Positions 17,745-25,520 of a DNA stretch of 64,000 bases are shown here, one piece after another. The notes under the pieces were generated by a model. The model made no database searches and was not told the DNA's origin. It saw nothing but the letters and a program-made list of their open reading frames with translations. Location of the stretch: positions 5,332,001 to 5,396,000 of the forward strand of contig NZ_CP043046.1 of the NCBI RefSeq assembly GCF_008119665.1, in the 5' to 3' direction. This DNA is from Pigmentiphaga aceris (lineage in GTDB: Bacteria > Pseudomonadota > Gammaproteobacteria > Burkholderiales > Burkholderiaceae_B). Positions within the stretch are counted from its first letter, which is position 1; the number at the start of each line of letters is the position of its first letter. A program made the position numbers and the translations under genes.

Positions 17745-18806
17745 ATGATATTAATTAGCGGCGGAGCCGGATTTATAGGATCGAACTTTGTTCACCATTT
17801 GATCAGAAAAACTTCTGATTCCGTGGTAAACATTGATGCATTAACGTACGCGGGAAACTTACGCAACCTTGCTGATCTTGACGAGGCGAATCGTCACGTC
17901 TTTCTTCACGGCGACATTCGAGATGCGCAACTTTTAAGAGATACGCTGACTCGCTATCGGCCTAAAGCCATTATTAACTTTGCAGCAGAGTCTCACGTTG
18001 ACCGCTCTATTGCCGGCCCCCAAGACTTTGTGCATACCAATGTTCTAGGTACCTTTCAACTTCTTAGCGCTGCTAAAGATTACTGGACAGCACTAAACAA
18101 TCAAGAAAGAGATCAATTCCGGTTTATTCATATCTCCACAGATGAGGTTTATGGAACGCTGCATGTAAATGATGCGCCATTTACAGAACGCCATGCCTAT
18201 TCACCTAACAGCCCCTATGCTGCCACAAAGGCTGCAAGTGACCACCTCGTGCGGTCTTATTTTCACACCTACGGCTTCCCAGCCATTACAACAAACTGCT
18301 CAAACAACTATGGGGCGCGTCAGTTCCCAGAAAAACTCATTCCTTTGTGCATCAACAATGCATTAACAGGAAAGTCAATTCCGATATACGGGGACGGCAA
18401 TCAGATCCGAGATTGGCTTTACGTAGATGATCACTGCGCTGCTATTCAAGCTACTCTGGAACAAGGCACCCCTGGTGAGGTTTATAACATTGGCGGCTGG
18501 AACGAGAAAACCAACCTAGAGGTTGTTTCGGCGGTTTGTGGAATATTGGACAATCAGAAGCCAAGGGTGGACGGAAGGTCTTATGCGGACCAGATCACAT
18601 TTGTTCGAGACCGCCCTGGTCACGATCGACGCTACGCTATAGATGCTAGCAAAATCGAGCGTGAGATTGGTTGGCGCCCCGCAGAGACTTTTGATACAGG
18701 TATCAGGAAGACCGTACAGTGGTATCTGGACAATCAGGCTTGGGTAGCTGACGTAACGAGTGGGGCCTATCGGCAGTGGATAAACAAGCAATACGCCGAC
18801 AATTAA
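17745..18806 (+). CDS. rmlB: dTDP-glucose 4,6-dehydratase RmlB
   Basis: The product is 353 residues, the normal length. It converts dTDP-glucose to dTDP-4-keto-6-deoxyglucose, the second step of dTDP-L-rhamnose synthesis. NAD-binding motif GGAGFIGSNFV is at the N-terminus. The catalytic region STDEVYG and YAATKAASDHL, the substrate loop NCSNNYGARQFPEKLIPLCI and GDGNQIRDWLYVDDHC are all present. The gene is A+T-rich, in sharp contrast to rmlA, which begins 26 bases later in high-GC sequence. The three enzymes of one pathway may therefore have different origins. There is no strong ribosome binding site before the ATG. Confidence 0.95.
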   Translation: MILISGGAGFIGSNFVHHLIRKTSDSVVNIDALTYAGNLRNLADLDEANRHVFLHGDIRDAQLLRDTLTRYRPKAIINFAAESHVDRSIAGPQDFVHTNVLGTFQLLSAAKDYWTALNNQERDQFRFIHISTDEVYGTLHVNDAPFTERHAYSPNSPYAATKAASDHLVRSYFHTYGFPAITTNCSNNYGARQFPEKLIPLCINNALTGKSIPIYGDGNQIRDWLYVDDHCAAIQATLEQGTPGEVYNIGGWNEKTNLEVVSAVCGILDNQKPRVDGRSYADQITFVRDRPGHDRRYAIDASKIEREIGWRPAETFDTGIRKTVQWYLDNQAWVADVTSGAYRQWINKQYADN

Positions 18807-18832
18807 AATTAATAGCCTTTATATAGACGTCT

Positions 18833-19729
18833 ATGCAACGTACTCAAACTTCCCGTAAAGGCATCATTCTCGCCGGCGGTGCCGGCAGCCGTCTCCACCC
18901 CGCTACGCTAGTCGTCTCCAAGCAGCTCCTGCCCGTTTACGACAAGCCGATGATTTATTACCCGCTCGCGACTCTGATGCTTGCAGGCATCCGTGAGGTG
19001 TTGGTCATATCCACGCCACTCGACACGCCCCGTTTCGAGCAATTGCTGGGCGACGGCTCGCAGTGGGGCATGCGCATCGAATACGCGGTGCAGCCCGACC
19101 CCGGCGGCTTGGCACAGGCCTTCCTGATCGGCGAGCAGTTCATCGGGGATTCGTGCAGCGCACTGGTGCTGGGCGACAACATTTTCTACGGCCACGACTT
19201 CCACGATCTGCTTGGCGACGCCAGTTGCCGGGCCGAGGGTGCGCGGGTGTTTGCGCACCACGTGCACGACCCGGAACGTTATGGCGTGGCGGAGTTCGAT
19301 CGCCATGGGCGCGTGCTGTCGATCGAGGAAAAACCAAAGCAGCCGAAGTCGCATTACGCGGTCACGGGCTTGTATTTCTATGACCCGCAGGTGGTGGATT
19401 TTGCCAAGTCGCTGAAGCCTTCCGCGCGCGGTGAACTCGAGATCACCGACATCAACCGCATGTACCTCGAACGCAACCTGCTGTCGGTGGAAATCATGGG
19501 CCGCGGCTATGCGTGGTTCGATACCGGCACGCACGATTCCTTGCTGGAAGCAGGCCAGTTCATTGCCACCATCGAACGCCGGCAGGGCCTGAAGATCGCG
19601 TGCCCGGAAGAGATCAGCTTCCGTCAGGGCTGGATCGATGATGAACAGCTGCAGCGCCTGGCTGCGCCTTTGATGAAGAACGGCTACGGGCCGTATCTGC
19701 AAGGGCTGCTGACGCAGCAGGTGTTCTGA
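18833..19729 (+). CDS. rmlA: Glucose-1-phosphate thymidylyltransferase RmlA
   Basis: The product is 298 residues. It joins glucose-1-phosphate and dTTP to dTDP-glucose, the first and feedback-regulated step to dTDP-L-rhamnose. The nucleotidyltransferase signature near the N-terminus reads [20 protein letters not shown], where most relatives have GGSGTRLYP. The rest is typical: [48 protein letters not shown] and [18 protein letters not shown]. High-GC codon use resumes here after the A+T-rich island. The stop codon overlaps the rmlC start by one base (TGATG), implying coupled translation. Confidence 0.96.
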   Translation: MQRTQTSRKGIILAGGAGSRLHPATLVVSKQLLPVYDKPMIYYPLATLMLAGIREVLVISTPLDTPRFEQLLGDGSQWGMRIEYAVQPDPGGLAQAFLIGEQFIGDSCSALVLGDNIFYGHDFHDLLGDASCRAEGARVFAHHVHDPERYGVAEFDRHGRVLSIEEKPKQPKSHYAVTGLYFYDPQVVDFAKSLKPSARGELEITDINRMYLERNLLSVEIMGRGYAWFDTGTHDSLLEAGQFIATIERRQGLKIACPEEISFRQGWIDDEQLQRLAAPLMKNGYGPYLQGLLTQQVF

Positions 19730-20277
19730 TGCAAGCACAACGACTGGCGATTCCGGATGTGGTCTTGCTGACACCCAAGGTGTTCGGCGACGACCGGGGC
19801 TTTTTCTTCGAGAGCTTCAACGCGGAAAAATTCGCGGCCGCCACGGGCGTGGATGTGCAGTTCGTGCAGGACAACCACTCGAAGTCGCAGCGCGGTGTGT
19901 TGCGCGGGCTGCATTATCAGTTGCCGCCGAATGCGCAAGGCAAACTGGTGCGCGTGGTGCAAGGCGAGGTCTTCGATGTGGCGGTGGATCTGCGCAGGAA
20001 CTCACCGACCTTCGGCAAGTGGGTCGGCGAGATCTTGTCCGGCGAGAACAAACGACAGCTTTGGATTCCGGCCGGCTTTGCGCACGGCTTCGTGGTAACT
20101 AGCGATACCGCCGAGTTTCTGTACAAGACGACCGCGCTGTATGCACCGTCGGCCGAGCGCTGCATCGCCTGGGACGATCCGGATATCGGCGTGGCGTGGC
20201 CGCTGACGGCTGCGCCGTTGCTCTCGCCGAAGGACGCCGAAGGCGTCGCATTCACAGTGGCGGACACTTTCGCCTGA
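19729..20277 (+). CDS. rmlC: dTDP-4-dehydrorhamnose 3,5-epimerase RmlC
   Basis: The product is 182 residues, full length. It epimerises dTDP-4-keto-6-deoxyglucose at C3 and C5. The cupin core is complete: FGDDRGFFFESFN, VQDNHSKSQRGVLRGLHYQ (with the catalytic His), QGKLVRVVQGEVFDVAVDLR, and PAGFAHGFVV before the catalytic Tyr region EFLYKTTALY. It is translationally coupled to rmlA. The last enzyme, rmlD, is not here but about 17 kb further on at 37559. Confidence 0.96.
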   Translation: MQAQRLAIPDVVLLTPKVFGDDRGFFFESFNAEKFAAATGVDVQFVQDNHSKSQRGVLRGLHYQLPPNAQGKLVRVVQGEVFDVAVDLRRNSPTFGKWVGEILSGENKRQLWIPAGFAHGFVVTSDTAEFLYKTTALYAPSAERCIAWDDPDIGVAWPLTAAPLLSPKDAEGVAFTVADTFA

Positions 20278-20345
20278 GCGGCGCGACCGCCCACCGAAGC
20301 GCGCGCACAACATAAGCTATGGGGTCGCCCGACCCTCACTTTCAC

Positions 20346-21392
20346 ATGCCCCGCATTCTCGTCACCGGCTATTGCCAGGCCGTCGGCCTGGCCCACGCAC
20401 TGCAATCCCTGTTGCCCGATGCCGAGGTCGCGGCCGACGCCGCGCACGCGTCGCTGTCACCGCCCGCGCGTCAAGCCTTTGCCGAGCGCCTGCGCACCGT
20501 CGATTACTGGTTCCCGGCGAACTATGCGCAGGTGCGCGATTGGCCCGGGTTCAGCGCCCTGGTGCAACACACACGCGTTGTCCCGGCACCGTATTTCTGG
20601 TTCGCGGGCTTTCATCCCGACCTGTGTCACGTGCGCGCTCGCAGCACCGGCAAGCTGCTCGTGCCGGAGTACAACTCGGCGATCGTGGCGTGGGCCTACC
20701 GGCACGGCGTACCCGTGGACCGCGTGCCGCGGCTGTTCGACGCCGAGGTCTTCGCAGCGGTGGGTTATCTGGATGCCTGGGACGATGCCGTCGCGATCAT
20801 GCGCCGCGACCTGGTCGCGCTGGGCTGGCGTGCGAACGAGGCGGATGCGCTGTACCTGAGCCTGAAGCAGCAGGGCCTCTTCATGCATTCGATCAACCAT
20901 CCGACGCCGGGCGTGTTCGTCGAACTTGGCAAGCTGCTGGCCCGCCGCGCCGGGCTGGCCTATGACGATCAACGGGCACACGGGCTCGTCGACACGCTGG
21001 CCACCGGCGACAATTTCCCGGTCTACCCGGAACTCGCGCCGCTGCTAGGCGTGGCGAGCCCGGGGTATGTGTGGCGCAGCGGCAAGCAACGATTGCAGGG
21101 CGTCGAGACCTTCGCGGCGTTCTGGTACGGGCAGTACGCTGCGCAGACCGCAGGCCCGGAAGACTTGCTGCTGGAGCACTACGCGCGCGCGGACCGACTG
21201 GACGCGATCCGTGACACTGCATGTTTCGCGGCGGCGATGCACGACAGAATGCCGACCGCGCACGCGCGCTTCGACGAGGACGCATACCTGGCGCGTTACC
21301 CCGACGTGGCGGAGGCGGTGCGGCGCGGAGACTTTCCCAGCGGCGAACGGCACTATCTGGCGTTCGGTGCGCGCGAAGGGCGAATCGCTTGA
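20346..21392 (+). CDS. WcbI-type polysaccharide biosynthesis protein with a C-terminal YPDV module
   Basis: I place the start at 20346 because MPRILVTGYCQ fits the KILVxGNCQ start of the WcbI family; an ATG 27 bases earlier is possible. The product is about 348 residues. The N-terminal 260 residues resemble WcbI (DYWFPANYAQ, FAGFHPD, HSINHPTPGVF), a capsule protein of Burkholderia proposed to act as an acyl- or acetyltransferase. The last 40 residues (FDEDAYLARYPDVAEAVRRG, then HYLAFGAREGR) form the same small module found repeatedly in the transferase at 12571. The gene is directly followed by the GSCFA gene with no gap. Function is inferred from family and context only. Confidence 0.75.
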   Translation: MPRILVTGYCQAVGLAHALQSLLPDAEVAADAAHASLSPPARQAFAERLRTVDYWFPANYAQVRDWPGFSALVQHTRVVPAPYFWFAGFHPDLCHVRARSTGKLLVPEYNSAIVAWAYRHGVPVDRVPRLFDAEVFAAVGYLDAWDDAVAIMRRDLVALGWRANEADALYLSLKQQGLFMHSINHPTPGVFVELGKLLARRAGLAYDDQRAHGLVDTLATGDNFPVYPELAPLLGVASPGYVWRSGKQRLQGVETFAAFWYGQYAAQTAGPEDLLLEHYARADRLDAIRDTACFAAAMHDRMPTAHARFDEDAYLARYPDVAEAVRRGDFPSGERHYLAFGAREGRIA

Positions 21393-22475
21393 ATGGAAAA
21401 CACCTACATGCACAACCCCTATCGCGCCCTGCCCGCCCGCCAGTTCTGGACGCCTTCCGTTGCCATGCCGGCGCGTGGCATGGTGGACCCAGTGTCGCGC
21501 AGTCGGCGCATCCTGCCGCACGAACGCATCGTGTCCTTCGGCAGCTGTTTCGCGCAGCACATCTCGCAGCACCTGGTGGCGCGCGGGCTGAACTATCACA
21601 TGACCGAATCCGCACCTCCGGGTATGGATGCCGCCCTCGCCACCGCACGCCAGTACGGGCTCTTCAGCGCGCGCTACGGCAACGTGTACACGCCGGCCCA
21701 GGCCGAGCAGTTGTTCGATCGGGCCTTCGGGCACTTCGCGCCCAACGACGACCCGTACTGGGAGAAGGACGGCCGCTGGTACGACGCGTTCCGGCCGACC
21801 GTGGAACCGGGCGGCTTTGCAGACGTCGCGACCCTGCTCACCGACCAAAAACGGCATCTCACGGCCGTGCGAGCGCTGTTCGAGCAGGCCGATTTTTTTG
21901 TCTTCACGCTGGGCCTGACCGAAGCCTGGCGCAACCGCCGCGACGGGGCGGTGTATCCGGTCGCGCCGGGGGTGGTGGCGGGCAGCTTCGACTCCGCGCG
22001 CCATGAATTCGTGAACTTCTCGATCGACGAGGTGCGCGCTTCCCTGTTTGCGCTGATCGAGAAGACGCGCGCGTTGAATCCACGTGCATGCTTCATCCTC
22101 ACCGTGTCGCCAGTGCCGCTGATCGCCACCTACGAAGCACGCAGCGTGCTGAGCGCCACCGCTTACAGCAAGGCGGTGCTGCGGGTGGCGGCCGATGAAG
22201 CCGAGCGGCGCTACGACGAGGTGTACTACTTCCCCGCGTACGAGATCGTCACCTCGCCGGCGGCCGGCGACCGCTACTGGGCACCGGACCTGCGCAGCGT
22301 GCGCCCGGAAGGCGTGGCGCACGTGATGCGCGCCTTCGACCGACATTTCGTGGACGCGCCGGCAGCGCTGCCGGCAACGCGTCGCCCCGCAGACGTTGGC
22401 TGCGATGACGCCGCCACACGTCCGGTGTGCGACGAAGAAGTCATCGTCGCTTCATTGAAGCGCCATGAAGACTGA
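21393..22475 (+). CDS. GSCFA-domain protein
   Basis: The product is 360 residues. The family-defining motif is present as RIVSFGSCFAQHISQHL near residue 50, and other conserved parts follow (NVYTPAQAEQLFDRAFG, FVFTLGLTEAWRNRRDG, FILTVSPVPLIATY). GSCFA proteins look like SGNH-type hydrolases or acyltransferases and occur in capsule and exopolysaccharide loci. The start codon follows the stop of the WcbI-type gene directly, so the two are translationally linked and probably modify the same glycan, for instance by O-acylation (inference). No signal peptide or membrane helix is visible. The gene is high-GC like its neighbours. Confidence 0.83.
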   Translation: MENTYMHNPYRALPARQFWTPSVAMPARGMVDPVSRSRRILPHERIVSFGSCFAQHISQHLVARGLNYHMTESAPPGMDAALATARQYGLFSARYGNVYTPAQAEQLFDRAFGHFAPNDDPYWEKDGRWYDAFRPTVEPGGFADVATLLTDQKRHLTAVRALFEQADFFVFTLGLTEAWRNRRDGAVYPVAPGVVAGSFDSARHEFVNFSIDEVRASLFALIEKTRALNPRACFILTVSPVPLIATYEARSVLSATAYSKAVLRVAADEAERRYDEVYYFPAYEIVTSPAAGDRYWAPDLRSVRPEGVAHVMRAFDRHFVDAPAALPATRRPADVGCDDAATRPVCDEEVIVASLKRHED

Positions 22476-22583
22476 GCGCCTGGCGTGATTCACTACTGGG
22501 ATCGTGCCGTTGCGCGCCAGGTGAAGGCATGATTGGTCGGCTTTTTCTGGGTCATCGATAATGGACTTTTCAGGAGTACGGCA

Positions 22584-23750
22584 GTGAAGATTGCAGTGGT
22601 GGGTACGGGTTACGTAGGGCTGTCCAATGCGGTGCTGCTGGCGCAGCACAATGAAGTGGTGGCGCTCGACATCCTGCCGGAAAAGGTAGCGATGCTGAAC
22701 GCGCGGCAGTCGCCCATCATCGACGCAGAACTGGACGACTTTCTGCTTCACAAGACGCTGACCCTTCGTGCGACCTCGCACGCGCTGGACGCTTACTCGG
22801 GCGCAGAATTCATCGTGGTGGCGACGCCTACCGACTACGACCCGACGACCAACTACTTCAACACGCAATCGGTAGAATCGGTCATCCGCGATGCGCTGGC
22901 CGCCAATGCCACCGCTACCATCGTCATCAAGTCGACGGTGCCGGTGGGATTCACGTCCAAGATGCGCAAGGAATTCGCCACGGACCGCATCGTGTTTTCA
23001 CCCGAGTTTCTGCGTGAAGGCCGTGCGCTGTACGACAACCTGCATCCGTCACGCATTGTGGTGGGCGATTGCTCGGGTGTGGGTGAACGGTTTGCCGCGC
23101 TGCTGCAACAGGGCGCGGTGAAGCAGAACGTTCCCGTGTTGCTGACGCACTCGACCGAGGCCGAGGCGATCAAGCTGTTCGCCAACACCTACCTTGCCAT
23201 GCGCGTGGCCTATTTCAACGAGCTGGATTCCTACGCCGAAGCCAATGGCCTAGACTCGCGTCAGATCATCGAGGGCGTGGGGCTGGACCCGCGCATTGGC
23301 ACGCACTACCGCAATCCGTCGTTCGGCTACGGCGGGTATTGCCTGCCGAAGGACACCAAGCAGTTGTTGGCCAATTACGCGCAGGTGCCGAACAACCTGA
23401 TTCGCGCCATCGTGGACGCCAACACCACGCGCAAGGACTTTGTGGCCGATGCCATCCTCAAGCGCAAGCCCAAGGTAGTGGGCATCTACCGCTTGACCAT
23501 GAAGTCCGGGTCGGACAACTTCCGCGCCTCATCCATCCAAGGGATCATGAAGCGCATCAAGGCCAAGGGGGTTGAAGTCGTGGTTTACGAACCTTCGCTG
23601 CGCGCTGACACCTTTTTCCACTCGCGCGTCATCCGTGACCTGGGCGTGTTCAAAAGCACGGCTGACATCGTGGTGGCCAATCGGCTTGCCGACGAGATTC
23701 TTGACGTACGCGACAAGGTCTACACGCGCGATCTGTTCGGCAGTGATTGA
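22584..23750 (+). CDS. ugd: UDP-glucose 6-dehydrogenase family protein
   Basis: The start is GTG at 22584, seven bases after AGGAG (22572-22576); a longer frame back to 22533 lacks support. The product is 388 residues, the short Ugd type. It makes a UDP-hexuronic acid from the UDP-hexose by two NAD-dependent oxidations. Motifs: [19 protein letters not shown] for [56 protein letters not shown], and the catalytic cysteine in [15 protein letters not shown]. The short form and the LREG motif fit Ugd of glucose type, but a UDP-HexNAc dehydrogenase cannot be fully excluded. It ends the glycan locus. Confidence 0.92.
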   Translation: MKIAVVGTGYVGLSNAVLLAQHNEVVALDILPEKVAMLNARQSPIIDAELDDFLLHKTLTLRATSHALDAYSGAEFIVVATPTDYDPTTNYFNTQSVESVIRDALAANATATIVIKSTVPVGFTSKMRKEFATDRIVFSPEFLREGRALYDNLHPSRIVVGDCSGVGERFAALLQQGAVKQNVPVLLTHSTEAEAIKLFANTYLAMRVAYFNELDSYAEANGLDSRQIIEGVGLDPRIGTHYRNPSFGYGGYCLPKDTKQLLANYAQVPNNLIRAIVDANTTRKDFVADAILKRKPKVVGIYRLTMKSGSDNFRASSIQGIMKRIKAKGVEVVVYEPSLRADTFFHSRVIRDLGVFKSTADIVVANRLADEILDVRDKVYTRDLFGSD

Positions 23751-23991
23751 GCTGGCCTGACCCGGGGCTTGCAGGGCTCCGGCGAGCGCTGCAAGCACAG
23801 CATTCTGTTATGAAGCGTCGCACCAGCTTGATTTATTGTTGGCTATCTAGCCGCCACATCTCGAGATTTCTGATGAAAGACCGAGCCGCATAACTTTTAA
23901 TCCGGCATTCAATATTCATCAGCACGCTGCTGCGTATCATCATTAAACCCAGGGCGGGCCGCTGCCCGTCGATGGTCCACAGGAGATATAC

Positions 23992-24555
23992 ATGGCAGTC
24001 GGTTCCGTCAATGAAGCCCTCTTTCTCGCAAGCTTGCCGGAGGGATTCACCTTCACCGTGACAGCGCTGGAAACAGATACCCACGACAACTGGCGCGGTT
24101 TTTTTGATCGTCGTTCCGACAGCGTTCCTTATGACGTGGCTGCCGGGCAGGAGATTGCCGAGGCACGCATGACGACCTCCCGTGTGCTCGACAGCGGCGT
24201 CGGCCCCACGTGCAAGCTTCGTTTCAAGATCGCGGGCACCATCGGCGGCAAGACGGTCGAGAAGAAGGGAAACTTCACGTTCACAACCTCGGATTGGCCC
24301 CTCGTCGGACGGCCGGACCAGTTGATTCTGAACAGTAGCCTGGACGGCATGGATAGCGTTGCGGTGATCCAGGATGTGAGATTGATGACCACGCCGGACC
24401 CGTTCTCGTGCGCGTTCGTGCTGAAAGGCGAAGAACTGGGCCTGATCATCAGCCGCGAAAAAAACTTGACCAACGAAGTCGTCAGCACCGTGGTGGGCGG
24501 TATCCTGACCGTTCACGGCAAAGCCATCAGCTGGGTGTTCGGCAAGATCATCTGA
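23992..24555 (+). CDS. Hypothetical 187-residue beta-rich protein
   Basis: I do not recognise a family. The start is well supported: AGGAG (23981-23985) lies six bases before the ATG. The sequence is soluble, without signal peptide, rich in alternating hydrophobic residues (FTFTVTALETDTHDNW, CKLRFKIAGTIGG, FTFTTSDWPLVGRPDQLIL), suggesting a beta-sandwich or lipocalin-like fold. The C-terminus ends with a hydrophobic amphipathic stretch (VSTVVGGILTVHGKAISWVF). It stands alone, 241 bases after ugd and ahead of a double hairpin, so it is probably a single-gene transcript. The strong ribosome site suggests high expression. Function unknown. Confidence 0.75.
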   Translation: MAVGSVNEALFLASLPEGFTFTVTALETDTHDNWRGFFDRRSDSVPYDVAAGQEIAEARMTTSRVLDSGVGPTCKLRFKIAGTIGGKTVEKKGNFTFTTSDWPLVGRPDQLILNSSLDGMDSVAVIQDVRLMTTPDPFSCAFVLKGEELGLIISREKNLTNEVVSTVVGGILTVHGKAISWVFGKII

Positions 24556-24568
24556 TTTGAACACACAA

Positions 24569-24590
24569 GCGTTGCCGTCAGCGGCAACGC
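24569..24590 (+). terminator. Hairpin after the hypothetical gene
   Basis: Arms GCGTTGCCG and CGGCAACGC enclose a 4-base loop, 13 bases after the stop codon. It is followed by a short CCTTCT tract, then by the larger bidirectional hairpin. Confidence 0.6.
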
Positions 24591-24609
24591 CTTCTGCAGG
24601 TGCGCTTGA

Positions 24610-24655
24610 AAAACAGAAGGGCAGGAGCAACACATTGCACCCGCCCTTCTGTTTT
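24610..24655. terminator. Bidirectional intrinsic terminator between convergent genes
   Basis: Arms AAAACAGAAGGGC (24610-24622) and GCCCTTCTGTTTT (24643-24655) pair perfectly over 13 bases around a 20-base loop. The ends give a T tract on either strand, so it can stop both the plus-strand gene ending at 24555 and the minus-strand transporter operon ending at 24688. Confidence 0.88.
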
Positions 24656-24687
24656 CTCCACCGCCTCTGCCCGCGACGTTCACCAAA

Positions 24688-25509
24688 TCACGCAGCAGGC
24701 GCAGTCCGCATCTTCTCGCTTCGGCCCCGCAACCATTCCAGCGCCAGCAACATCAGCACAGAGAATCCGATCAGCAAGGTTGCCGCCGCCGCAATGGTCG
24801 GGCTCAGGTTCTCGCGGATGCCGCTGAACATCTGGCGCGGCAAGGTGACCTGCTCGGGGCCGGCCAGGAACAGGGTCACCACCACTTCATCGAACGACGT
24901 GGCAAACGCGAACAGCGCGCCGCTGATGACGCCGGGGGCGATCAGCGGCAGGGTCACGCGGAAGAAGGTGGTGACGGGCGAGGCACCCAGATTGGCGGCT
25001 GCCAGCACCAGGCTGTAGTTGAAACCCTGCAAGGTGGCCGACACGGTGATGATCACGAAGGGCACGCCCAGCACGGCGTGGATGGCGATCAGCGACAGGT
25101 AGCTGTTGCCCAGGCCCAGCGGCGCGAAGAACAGGTAACTGGCCACGCCCACGATCACCACCGGCACGACCATCGGCGAGATCACAAGGCTCATGATCAG
25201 CTTCTTGCCACGGAAGTTGCCACGCGTCAGGCCGATGGCGGCCAGGGTGCCCAGCACCATGGCCAGCAAGGTGGCAACCGGGGCAACAATCAGGCTGTTC
25301 TTCAGCGAGCGCATCCATTCTGCCGAGCTGAAGAACTCGTTGTACCAGCGCAGCGAGAACCCGTTCAGCGGATAGATCAGGAAGGTGCTGTCGTTGAAGG
25401 ACAGCGGCACGATGACCAGCACGGGCAGAATCAGGAACAGCAGCACCAGGCCACACAGAATGCGGTGCGCGTAGTGCCAGGCAACCTGGACGGGGGATCG
25501 GTAGCTCAT
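24688..25509 (-). CDS. ABC importer permease, PotC-like
   Basis: The start at 25509 (MSYRSPVQVAWHYAHRI) is preceded by AAGGAG; the frame is open much further upstream but there it only overlaps the other permease. The product is 273 residues with about six membrane segments and the inner-membrane permease motif region EEA-like at LAAANLGASPVTTFFRVTLP. Together with the genes upstream it forms a PotABCD-type importer of the spermidine/putrescine family. Relatives also carry other small cationic or phosphonate ligands, so the ligand is open. Last gene of the minus-strand operon, followed by the shared terminator at 24610-24655. Confidence 0.9.
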   Translation of the reverse strand: MSYRSPVQVAWHYAHRILCGLVLLFLILPVLVIVPLSFNDSTFLIYPLNGFSLRWYNEFFSSAEWMRSLKNSLIVAPVATLLAMVLGTLAAIGLTRGNFRGKKLIMSLVISPMVVPVVIVGVASYLFFAPLGLGNSYLSLIAIHAVLGVPFVIITVSATLQGFNYSLVLAAANLGASPVTTFFRVTLPLIAPGVISGALFAFATSFDEVVVTLFLAGPEQVTLPRQMFSGIRENLSPTIAAAATLLIGFSVLMLLALEWLRGRSEKMRTAPAA

Positions 25510-25520
25510 CAGGACTCTCC

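Noticed and set aside
22476..22530. Possible hairpin between the GSCFA gene and ugd
   Set aside because: Only about 7 pairs with a very long loop and no T tract; too weak.
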